Assembly (NCBI RefSeq): GCF_030164425.1 | Contig: NZ_JASNJD010000018.1 | Span: 1 to 64,000 of the forward strand | Direction of reading: 5' to 3' | DNA: 64,000 nt | Origin: Pseudodonghicola flavimaris | GTDB taxonomy: Bacteria; Pseudomonadota; Alphaproteobacteria; Rhodobacterales; Rhodobacteraceae | Shown here: positions 52,778 to 60,046 of the stretch, piece by piece | Position numbering within the stretch: position 1 is the stretch's first letter | How the letters are laid out: every line of letters begins with the position of its first letter | Position numbers and translations under genes: made by a program | Notes under the pieces: generated by a model | Databases searched by the model: none | Seen by the model: the letters and a program-made list of their open reading frames with translations, nothing else | Told to the model about the DNA's origin: nothing

Positions 52778-52866
52778 CCTGAAACCCGACAAATCCTGCC
52801 GAAACGGCGCTCCTTTTGCAAGATTTACCAGTACACAGCCCACCTCCCGCTCTGGCAGGTTTCAGG
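52778..52866. promoter_or_regulatory. 9-bp inverted repeats framing the luxR/importer promoter
   Basis: CCTGAAACC (52778-52786) and GGTTTCAGG (52858-52866) are perfect inverted copies about 80 bp apart. CTGGCAG also occurs at both ends (52770-52776 and 52852-52858). This symmetry within a 135-bp divergent promoter suggests paired regulator sites. Confidence 0.4.
52842..52860. promoter_or_regulatory. lux-box-like dyad before the Liv binding-protein gene
   Basis: ACCTCCCGCTCTGGCAGGT, an imperfect dyad (ACCTnCC...GGnAGGT) 25 bp before the binding-protein start. LuxR-family sites are typically 20-bp ACCTG...CAGGT dyads; this is one base short, so the match is suggestive only. Confidence 0.4.
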
Positions 52867-52885
52867 CCACAACAAGGAGGTCATC

Positions 52886-54118
52886 ATGACGAAACACAAG
52901 ACTTTGGGGGCCGCGCTCAGCCTGGCCGCCGCCCTGATGGGCAGCTCGGCGCTGGCCGATGTGGTCAAGATCGGCGTGCTCGCCCCGCTGACCGGGGCCA
53001 CCGCCTCGGATGGTGAGGAATTCGTGCGCGGCGCCAAATGGGCGGTCGAAGAGGCCAATGCCAACGGCGGTATCGCCGGCCATACGTTCGAACTGGAGGT
53101 GGCCGACGTCAAAGACCATTCCGCCGCCAATGTGTCGAGCGCGGTGGAACGGCTGCTGGGCACCGATGGCGTCGGGGTGATCCTGACCGGCTATGCCAGC
53201 CTGTCGATGTTCGAGGTCGACCTGATGGCCGAGGAGAACATGCCCTATATCGCCGCCGGCCCCTCGCCCGCCTTTGCCGCCATCGTGTCGCAGGATCCGG
53301 AATACTACAATTGCTGCTGGTCCTATACCGCCAGCTTCAAGGGCTATGAAACCGATCTCCTGCCGCTGGTCGACGGGCTCGCCGCCGCGGACAAGATCAC
53401 CGTCGACAGCAAGACGGTGGCGATCATCTCCTCCGACAACCCTTATTCGAAGACCATCTCCGAAGGCATGAAGAAAAGCTTCGCCGAGGGTGGCTGGGAC
53501 GTGGTGGTGGATGAACTCGTCCCCTTCGGCGAGGTCAGCGACTGGACCGTGATCCTGACCAAGGTGAAGGAAACCAACCCCGACCTGGTGGTCAACACCG
53601 ACTATATCCCCGGCAACTCGGCGCTGTTCATGAAGCAGTTCCTCGAAGAGCCGACCGACAGCCTGGTGTTCCTGCAATACGCCCCCTCGGTTCCCGAATT
53701 CCTGGAGCTGACCGGCGAGGCCTCGACCGGGGTGCTCTACAACCTGATCTCGGCACCGCTCAACACCTCGAAATGGCCGCGCGGTCAGAAGCTGATGGCC
53801 GAATACAAGGCCCGCTACGGCATCGACTCGGGCGCATACGGCGTCGGGCTCTATGAAGAGGCCAACGTCTATTTCGACGCCCTGCGCGAAGTCGGCGATC
53901 CCACCGATCACGCCGCCATCGGCGCCGCCATCGGCCGGACCAGCAAAGAGGTCGCCTCGGGCTTTCTGGAATTCGATCCGGCCACCCATGTGGCGACCCA
54001 GGGCGATGACCGCTCGCCGACCACCTTCTGGCAGATCTGGGATGGTCAGCGCTACATGATCGCGCCCGAGACCTTCGCCGACGCCGATTTCCAGACGCCG
54101 CCCTGGCTCAAGAAATAA
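52886..54118 (+). CDS. Branched-chain-type ABC importer substrate-binding protein (second system)
   Basis: 410 residues from the ATG at 52886, which has a perfect AAGGAGGT. Sec signal peptide MTKHKTLGAALSLAAALMGSS ending at ALA-D. Type I periplasmic-binding fold: VVKIGVLAPLTGATASDGEEFVRGAKWAVEEAN, AVERLLGTDGVGVILTGYAS and VDSKTVAIISSDNPYSKTISEG. Receptor for the Liv system encoded next. Contrast the Tat-type receptor at 16115. Confidence 0.92.
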   Translation: MTKHKTLGAALSLAAALMGSSALADVVKIGVLAPLTGATASDGEEFVRGAKWAVEEANANGGIAGHTFELEVADVKDHSAANVSSAVERLLGTDGVGVILTGYASLSMFEVDLMAEENMPYIAAGPSPAFAAIVSQDPEYYNCCWSYTASFKGYETDLLPLVDGLAAADKITVDSKTVAIISSDNPYSKTISEGMKKSFAEGGWDVVVDELVPFGEVSDWTVILTKVKETNPDLVVNTDYIPGNSALFMKQFLEEPTDSLVFLQYAPSVPEFLELTGEASTGVLYNLISAPLNTSKWPRGQKLMAEYKARYGIDSGAYGVGLYEEANVYFDALREVGDPTDHAAIGAAIGRTSKEVASGFLEFDPATHVATQGDDRSPTTFWQIWDGQRYMIAPETFADADFQTPPWLKK

Positions 54119-54138
54119 CCGCGACACCTCCCCCAACT

Positions 54139-54206
54139 GCCTCTCCGCACCGGACCGGCACCCGCCCCAGCGCAGGTGCCGGCACCGGCGGAGAGGCCCC
54201 TTTTTC
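54139..54206 (+). terminator. Strong stem-loop plus T5 after the binding-protein gene
   Basis: GCCTCTCCGC pairs with GCGGAGAGGC (54188-54197), enclosing further GC-rich complementarity (ACCGGCACC with GGTGCCGG), and is followed by CCCTTTTT. It looks like an intrinsic terminator or partial terminator between the receptor and its ATPase, 12 bp before the latter's start. Partial read-through would give excess receptor. Confidence 0.65.
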
Positions 54207-54218
54207 CGGAGCCAGCGC

Positions 54219-54956
54219 ATGGTCGACCCCATCCTGTCCGCCCGGGGCGTGGCGAAGCATTTTGGCGGGCTCAAGGCCGTCAACGATGTGAGTTTCGACG
54301 TCCTGCCGCAGCAGATCTTCGGCATTGCCGGACCCAACGGCAGCGGCAAATCCACCCTGTTCAACGTGATCACCAAGGTGCCCTTCGGCCCCACCCATGG
54401 CGACGTGCTGCTGAACGGCCGGCCGATCCAGGGGCTGTCCGCCCACAGGATCGCCCTGTCCGGCGTCGCCCGCACCTTCCAGCGCGAGAATGTCTTCGCC
54501 TCGCTCTCGGCCATCGACAACGTGCTGGTGGCGGTCGAAAGCTATCTGCCCACCGCCCCCTTCGCCGAACAGATCGAACGCGCCGAAGAGGCGCTGAACC
54601 TGGTGGGCTTTCCCGCCAATATGCACAACTCCCCCGCCGGCAGCGTGCCGATCTTCTACCGCAAGCAGCTGATGATCGCCTCGGCCCTGGCGCTGCAACC
54701 CAAGGTGCTGCTGCTGGACGAACCGGCCTCCTCCCTCACCGGGCCGGAAATCGAGCGGATGAAACAGATCATCCTGCGGGTCCGCGACAACGGCATGACC
54801 GTGATCCTGATCGAACATGTGCTGGGCCTGCTGATGGAGGTCTCCGACCAGCTGATGGTGCTGGATCAGGGCACCATGATCGCCAGCGGCGACCCGGTGG
54901 CGGTGACCCGCGATCCCATCGTCATCGAAGCCTATCTGGGGGTGGCCCATGAGTGA
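54219..54956 (+). CDS. Branched-chain-type ABC importer ATPase, LivG family (second system)
   Basis: 245 residues. [23 protein letters not shown], Walker A AGPNGSGKSTLFNVI, Q-loop GVARTFQRENVF, a degenerate signature (PIFYRKQLMIASALA) and Walker B LLLDEPASSLTGPE, then LIEHVLGLLMEVSD. Overlaps the LivF start by 8 bp. Confidence 0.92.
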   Translation: MVDPILSARGVAKHFGGLKAVNDVSFDVLPQQIFGIAGPNGSGKSTLFNVITKVPFGPTHGDVLLNGRPIQGLSAHRIALSGVARTFQRENVFASLSAIDNVLVAVESYLPTAPFAEQIERAEEALNLVGFPANMHNSPAGSVPIFYRKQLMIASALALQPKVLLLDEPASSLTGPEIERMKQIILRVRDNGMTVILIEHVLGLLMEVSDQLMVLDQGTMIASGDPVAVTRDPIVIEAYLGVAHE

Positions 54957-55728
54957 TCTCATTCTCGACGTGCGGGGGCTGTCTGGCGGCTATGACACCA
55001 CCCAGATCTTCTCCGACATCAGCCTGCAGATCGCCGAGGGCGAGAGCATCGGCATCTTCGGCCCCAACGGCCATGGCAAGACGACCTTTCTGAAAACGCT
55101 GTCCGGGCTGATCGATCCCTGGTCGGGCGACATCTTCTTCTGCGGCCAGCGCATGAACCGCGAAGGCGAGCGCGGCAGCCGCAAGATGCGCAACTTCAAC
55201 TACGGTGCGGTCACCCGGAGGCGGATCGACCCCAAGGCGGTGGCCCGCGCCGGGCTGATCCATGTGCAGCAGGGCAACCTGCTGTTCCCGGAACTGACCG
55301 TCGACGAAACCCTGTCGATCGCCTCCACCGCCGCGCGCGGCCGCAAGGGCTGGACCCTGGCGGAGGTGCGCGAGCTGTTCCCGCGGCTGGGCGAACGCGG
55401 CAGCCACAAGATCCGCTTCCTGTCGGGCGGCGAACGGCAGATGGTCTCCATGGCCGCCGGGCTGATGGCGGCGCCGAAGCTGCTGATCCTCGACGAGCCG
55501 ACGCTGGGACTGTCACCCAAGGTGCGTCAGGAGCTCTGCGACGCGATCCTGAGCGTCCGCAGGCTGGGGCTGCCGGTGGTGCTGATCGACCAGGACGTCG
55601 CCTTTCTCGAACAGATCATCGACACCCTCTACCTCTTCGACCACGGCCGCTTCTCCGGCCGCATGGGAAAAGAGGAGATGCCCGATCATCAAACCCTGAT
55701 GGACATGCTTTTCGGAGAGGCACACTGA
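54949..55728 (+). CDS. Branched-chain-type ABC importer ATPase, LivF family (second system)
   Basis: 259 residues, slightly longer than usual LivF because of an insertion around residues 75-95 (NREGERGSRKMRNFNYGAVTRRR). Walker A FGPNGHGKTTFLKTL (histidine in place of the usual alanine or serine, still GKT), signature LSGGERQMVSMAAGL, Walker B LLILDEPTLGLSP. Its stop shares a base with the livH start. Confidence 0.92.
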   Translation: MSDLILDVRGLSGGYDTTQIFSDISLQIAEGESIGIFGPNGHGKTTFLKTLSGLIDPWSGDIFFCGQRMNREGERGSRKMRNFNYGAVTRRRIDPKAVARAGLIHVQQGNLLFPELTVDETLSIASTAARGRKGWTLAEVRELFPRLGERGSHKIRFLSGGERQMVSMAAGLMAAPKLLILDEPTLGLSPKVRQELCDAILSVRRLGLPVVLIDQDVAFLEQIIDTLYLFDHGRFSGRMGKEEMPDHQTLMDMLFGEAH

Positions 55729-56615
55729 TGGATACGGCCATTCTGATCGATATCGTCAAATCCGGCCTGGTTCTGGGCGCGCTCTATGCGCTGATGGCGA
55801 CCGGCCTGTCGCTGGTCTGGACCACGCTTGGCATTTTCAACTTCGCCCATGGCGCCTTCATCGCGCTCGGCGCCTATCTGGCCTGGCAGTTTTCCTCGGC
55901 CGATGCCTGGGGGTTGCCGATGGTTCCGGCCATCCTGCTCAGCTGTGCGGTGATGTTCGCCATCGGCGCGCTGCTGCATTTCCTGCTGGTCAAACCCTTT
56001 GAGCGGCGCCAGGACATCGTGCTGATCTCGGTCATCACCACGCTGGCCGGCGCGGTGATCCTGGAAAACGGCCTGCAGCTGATCTGGGGCGCCCGCTCCA
56101 AGCAGATCCCGCCGCTCGCCGAGGGCGCGGTCGAGTTCGGCGCCCTGTCGCTTCGCAATTCCGAGTTGATCCTGATGGGGCTGGTCCTGGCGATCCTGCT
56201 CTGCGTCGGGCTGTTCCTGCGCTACTCCAGACCCGGCCGGTCGATGCGCGCGGTGGCGCAGAACCAGGACGCAGCAGCACTGCTGGGGCTGAACGTGCCG
56301 CTCTATTTCTCCATGGTCTTCGGCATTGCCGCCCTGACCGCCGGGCTGGCCGGCGTCTTTGTCGGCACCATCCGCTTCATGAGCCCCTCGATGGGGTCGG
56401 AGCCGCTGATGAAAGCGCTGATCGTAGTGATCTTCGGCGGCGTGGCGCGGTTCTCCTCGCCGATCTACGCGGCGCTGATCATCGGCCAGATCGAGGCCTT
56501 CTCGGTCTATTTCGTCGGCCTCTACTGGGCGCCGGCGGTGCTCTTCTTCACCATGATCGTCGTGCTTCTGATCAAGCCCGAGGGTCTCTTCGGCAAATAT
56601 CAGAGGACCCTGTGA
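55728..56615 (+). CDS. Branched-chain-type ABC importer permease, LivH family (second system)
   Basis: 295 residues. LVLGALYALMATGLSLVWTTLGIFNFAHGAF is the LivH hallmark, then the loop RSMRAVAQNQDAAALLGLNVPLYFSMVFG and IVVIFGGVARFSSPIYAALIIG. Its stop TGA shares its last base with the ATG of the fused LivM-hydrolase gene. Confidence 0.93.
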   Translation: MDTAILIDIVKSGLVLGALYALMATGLSLVWTTLGIFNFAHGAFIALGAYLAWQFSSADAWGLPMVPAILLSCAVMFAIGALLHFLLVKPFERRQDIVLISVITTLAGAVILENGLQLIWGARSKQIPPLAEGAVEFGALSLRNSELILMGLVLAILLCVGLFLRYSRPGRSMRAVAQNQDAAALLGLNVPLYFSMVFGIAALTAGLAGVFVGTIRFMSPSMGSEPLMKALIVVIFGGVARFSSPIYAALIIGQIEAFSVYFVGLYWAPAVLFFTMIVVLLIKPEGLFGKYQRTL

Positions 56616-58504
56616 TGCGTTACGATCCTCCCCTTCACAAGACCCAAGGCCTCTTGCCGCTGATCCTCGCCGCGGTGGCGCTGTTGGTCTACCCGCTGGT
56701 CTTCGAGGCCACCTACTTCCGCCATGTGATGATCCTGGCCTTCATCTTCGCCATCGTCGCGACCAACTGGGATCTGTCGCTGGGCTATGCTGGTCTCTTC
56801 AACTTCGGCCATGTGGCGCTGTTCGCGGTGGGTATCTACACCTATGCGATCCTGGCCAAGACGCTGGGGGTATCGCCCTGGCTGGCGATCCTCGCCGGCG
56901 GCGGCACCGCCGCGATCGTGGCGCTGCTGATCGCGCTGCCGGTGCTCCGGCTCGACGGGATATATGTGATCCTCGTCACCATCGCGCTCAGCCAGCTGAT
57001 CTATCTGGTGGTGATCTCCTGGTCCGACGTCACCGGCGGCACATCCGGCATGGTGACACTGCCGACGCTGAAAATCGGCGACTACCGGCTCTCCAAGGAC
57101 GGGCGCATCGGGTATTATTACATCGGACTGGGGCTGCTGGCGCTCAACATCGCCTTCCTCTACCTCCTCACCCGATCGCGGCTGGGCCGGGCGATCATGG
57201 CGCTCAGGGACAACAAGTATTATGCCATCGCCCGCGGCGTGTCCGAGGCGCGAACCCGCGCCCTGACCCTGACCGCAAGCGCCGTCTTCACCGGCATCGC
57301 CGGGGCCTTCTACGGTGCCTATCTCCGCGTCGCCTCGCCCGATGCCTTCGGCATGGGCTTTCTGACGCTGGTGTTGTCGATGCTGCTGGTGGGCGGCACC
57401 GGCACCATCTGGGGGCCGCTGATCGGCGCCTTCGCCATCTCCTTCCTGTCGGAATGGCTGGCGGGCTTCGGGCCCTGGCAGAACATCATCGTGGCGCTGG
57501 CGATCATCCTGGTGGTGGTCTTCTATCCCGGCGGGCTGTGGGCGGCGCTGCAACAGCTGCGCGAAGTGGCCGACGGGCTGCGCAGCCAGACCCTGGCCCG
57601 GATCGGCCGCCGCCGGGGCAAATCCGCGCGCGAGGCGCTGACCGGCGCCCGCGAACGGATGCTGAAGACGCGCTATGGTCAGATCGCGGTGGCCGATACC
57701 GGTCCGACCACCGGGGCCGGCAAGCCGGCGCTGCTGTTTCTGCACGGCAACTCCGCCTGCAAGGAGGCCTTCTACAAGCAGTTCCGCAGCTTTGCCGACC
57801 GCTACCGCGTCATCGCCTTCGACCTGCCCGGACATGGGGTGTCGGACAATGCCGATCCGGAGACCACCTATAACGTCGACGCCTATACCCGGATCGCCGA
57901 AGAAGTGCTGGCCGATTGCGGCGTCACCCGCGTGCATGTCTTCGGCTGGTCGCTGGGCGGCTATGTGGCGCTGGAACTGGCAGCGCGCGGCACGGTCGAG
58001 GTGACCTCTCTGGCGATCTGCGGCACCCCGCCCCTGGCCGTGGTGCCCGACGACATGGGCCGCGCCTATGTGCCCACCGCGCATATGGTGCTGACCGCGA
58101 AGCAGTATTTCTCCCGCGAGGAGGCCCGCTCTTACGGTCAGCACGCCACCGCGCCGCTGTCGGAGGAAAGCGCCTTCCTGCACCGGGCGGTACGGCGCAC
58201 CGATGGGCGAGCGCGCGCCTATATGATGACCAAGCTGTCGATCACCGACTGGCCGCGGCAGATGCGGATGCTGGCCGAGGGCCGGATTCCCACCGCCATC
58301 CTCGACGGCAGCGACGATCCCTTCCTGAACCACGACTATGTTGCCGGGCTGAAATACGGCAACCTCTGGAAGGGCGCGCCGCAGGATATCCAGGACGGCA
58401 AGCATGCCCCGTTCTTCAACCGGACGGATGCTTTCGACCTGACCTATTTCTCCTTCCTGCGCTTTGCCGAGAACGACCATATGGCCGGGGACGCGCCGGC
58501 CTGA
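56615..58504 (+). CDS. LivM permease fused to a complete alpha/beta-hydrolase
   Basis: 629 residues in one uninterrupted frame from the ATG at 56615. Residues 1-310 are a full LivM: NWDLSLGYAGLFNFGHVALFAVG, GGTSGMVTLPTLKIG, the loop RAIMALRDNKYYAIARGVSEA, and VGGTGTIWGPLIGAF. Residues 311-350 are a charged linker. Residues 351-625 are an alpha/beta-hydrolase: oxyanion loop LFLHGNS, DLPGHGVSDNADPETTY, nucleophile elbow GWSLGG (S446), acid in ILDGSDDPF (D567 or D568) and H597 in DGKHAPFF. LivM C termini normally face the cytoplasm, so the hydrolase would sit at the channel exit. Probably hydrolyses the incoming ester or amide. Standard LivM ends near residue 320. Confidence 0.9.
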   Translation: MRYDPPLHKTQGLLPLILAAVALLVYPLVFEATYFRHVMILAFIFAIVATNWDLSLGYAGLFNFGHVALFAVGIYTYAILAKTLGVSPWLAILAGGGTAAIVALLIALPVLRLDGIYVILVTIALSQLIYLVVISWSDVTGGTSGMVTLPTLKIGDYRLSKDGRIGYYYIGLGLLALNIAFLYLLTRSRLGRAIMALRDNKYYAIARGVSEARTRALTLTASAVFTGIAGAFYGAYLRVASPDAFGMGFLTLVLSMLLVGGTGTIWGPLIGAFAISFLSEWLAGFGPWQNIIVALAIILVVVFYPGGLWAALQQLREVADGLRSQTLARIGRRRGKSAREALTGARERMLKTRYGQIAVADTGPTTGAGKPALLFLHGNSACKEAFYKQFRSFADRYRVIAFDLPGHGVSDNADPETTYNVDAYTRIAEEVLADCGVTRVHVFGWSLGGYVALELAARGTVEVTSLAICGTPPLAVVPDDMGRAYVPTAHMVLTAKQYFSREEARSYGQHATAPLSEESAFLHRAVRRTDGRARAYMMTKLSITDWPRQMRMLAEGRIPTAILDGSDDPFLNHDYVAGLKYGNLWKGAPQDIQDGKHAPFFNRTDAFDLTYFSFLRFAENDHMAGDAPA

Positions 58505-58600
58505 GCCAGCCCGATCCCAGCGGGGGCGGCCGACCGGCGACCCCCGCGCCCCGGCCCCTTTCCCCTTCCCCTTTTCGCCCTCCCGGGCCCGAGAGAAGAC

Positions 58601-59986
58601 ATGCAGTATATCTCCACCCGCGGGCAGGCGCCCGCCGTCGATTTCAAGACCGCGATCCTGACCGGGCTGGCGCCCGATGGCGGGCTCTACCTCCCCGCCG
58701 ACTGGCCGCGGTTCACCGCCGCCGAGCTCTCCGCCCTGCGCGGCGCCTCTTATACCGACGTGGCCTTCGAGGTGATCCGCCGCTTCGCCGGCGACAGCAT
58801 CGCGCCGGAGCAGCTGCGCACCCTGCTGGCCGAGGCCTATGACGACTTCGGACACCCGGCGGTGGCGCCGCTGGTGCAGACCGGTCCCAGGCAATGGGTG
58901 CTTGAGCTGTTTCACGGCCCCACCCTCGCCTTCAAGGATTTCGCCATGCAGGCGATCGCGCCGCTGATGGCGCATTTCCTGGCCCAGGAGGGCCGCGAGA
59001 TGACCATCGTCGGCGCCACCTCCGGCGATACCGGCGGCGCCGCGCTCAGGGCCTTTGCCGGGCGCGCCGGCATCCGGGTGCTGTTTCTCTTTCCCAGGGG
59101 CGGGGTGTCGCCCTTCCAGCAGGAGCAGATGCTGGAGCTCTGCAGCGAGACCACCCATGTGGCGGCGGTGGAAGGCAATTTCGACGACTGCCAGCGCATC
59201 GTCAAAGCGCTCTTCGCCGATGAGGCGTTTCGCGAGGCGGTATCCCTCTCGGCGGTCAATTCGATCAACTGGGGCCGGATCGTCGCCCAATCGGTCTATT
59301 ACATCACCACCTGTCTGGCACTGGGGCTGCCGGAAACCGGCGTCAACTTCGTGGTGCCCAGCGGCAATTTCGGCGATATCTATGCCGGATATGTGGCGCG
59401 CCGGATGGGGGCGCCGATCGCCGGGCTGACCATCGCCACCAATGAAAACGACATCCTCGCCCGCGTCCATGCCACCGGCCGCTATGCGCCCACGGCACTG
59501 ACCCCCACGATCACGCCGGCGATGGATATCCAGGTCGCCTCCAATTTCGAACGGCTGCTGTTCGATCTGCTGGAGCGGGACCCGGCCGCGCTCTGTCAGC
59601 TGATGGCCGGGCTCGACCGGCAGGGCGGCTTCACCCTGCCCGAGGCGGCGCTGGCCCGGTTCCGCGCCGGCTTCGGTGCCGAAGCCGTCGGCCAGCAAGC
59701 CTGCCGCGACCGGATCGCCGCGACCCATTCCGCCACGCGATATGTCGCCGACCCCCATACCGCCGTGGCGCTGGAGGCCGCCGCCCGCACCCCGGCAGGC
59801 CGCGCGCCGCAGGTGGTGCTGTCGACAGCGCATCCGGTGAAATTCAACGAGACGGTGACAGAGGTTCTGGGCTTCTGCCCCGGCCCGGGACAGGCCCCCT
59901 TCGCCCCCCGCGCCGCCGGGGCGAGACCGGAAGAGATCGCCAACGATATCGAGGCGGTCAAGGCGCGGGTGCGCGCCCTGCTCTGA
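58601..59986 (+). CDS. thrC: Threonine synthase
   Basis: 461 residues, the usual bacterial length. N terminus MQYISTRGQAP, then LAPDGGLYLP. PLP lysine in HGPTLAFKDFAMQ (about residue 111), phosphate-binding TSGDTGGAA, FPRGGVSPFQQEQM, NSINWGRIVAQ and VPSGNFGDIYAGY. It converts O-phosphohomoserine to threonine. It lies 96 bp after the LivM-hydrolase fusion, in the same direction and without a clear terminator between, so may be co-transcribed. Whether this is the cell's only thrC or a second copy cannot be seen. Confidence 0.9.
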   Translation: MQYISTRGQAPAVDFKTAILTGLAPDGGLYLPADWPRFTAAELSALRGASYTDVAFEVIRRFAGDSIAPEQLRTLLAEAYDDFGHPAVAPLVQTGPRQWVLELFHGPTLAFKDFAMQAIAPLMAHFLAQEGREMTIVGATSGDTGGAALRAFAGRAGIRVLFLFPRGGVSPFQQEQMLELCSETTHVAAVEGNFDDCQRIVKALFADEAFREAVSLSAVNSINWGRIVAQSVYYITTCLALGLPETGVNFVVPSGNFGDIYAGYVARRMGAPIAGLTIATNENDILARVHATGRYAPTALTPTITPAMDIQVASNFERLLFDLLERDPAALCQLMAGLDRQGGFTLPEAALARFRAGFGAEAVGQQACRDRIAATHSATRYVADPHTAVALEAAARTPAGRAPQVVLSTAHPVKFNETVTEVLGFCPGPGQAPFAPRAAGARPEEIANDIEAVKARVRALL

Positions 59987-59999
59987 GCCGGAAACGACA

Positions 60000-60024
60000 C
60001 CGGGGCGCCAGAGCGCCCCGGTTT
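60000..60024. terminator. Terminator hairpin between convergent thrC and ttrA-like genes
   Basis: CCGGGGCGC pairs with GCGCCCCGG (9 bp, 4-nt loop CAGA) followed by TTTC on the plus strand, 13 bp after the thrC stop. The minus side is GTGTCGTTTCC, weaker. It can serve both convergent genes. Confidence 0.65.
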
Positions 60025-60046
60025 CATCGCTGAGCGACCCAGTAGA

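Noticed and set aside
52000-52885. A luxI or small autoinducer-synthase gene near luxR
   Set aside because: No frame with LuxI-like motifs is present on either strand around the luxR gene.
57530-57670. Frameshift or missed stop between LivM and the hydrolase
   Set aside because: The frame is continuous with a plausible charged linker and no stop codon or second ribosome site; kept as a genuine fusion, to be confirmed by reads.
56600-59833. A 1077-codon open frame on the minus strand opposite LivM-hydrolase and thrC
   Set aside because: Low-complexity, Arg/Gly/His-rich translation with no recognisable domain; plus-strand genes explain the region.
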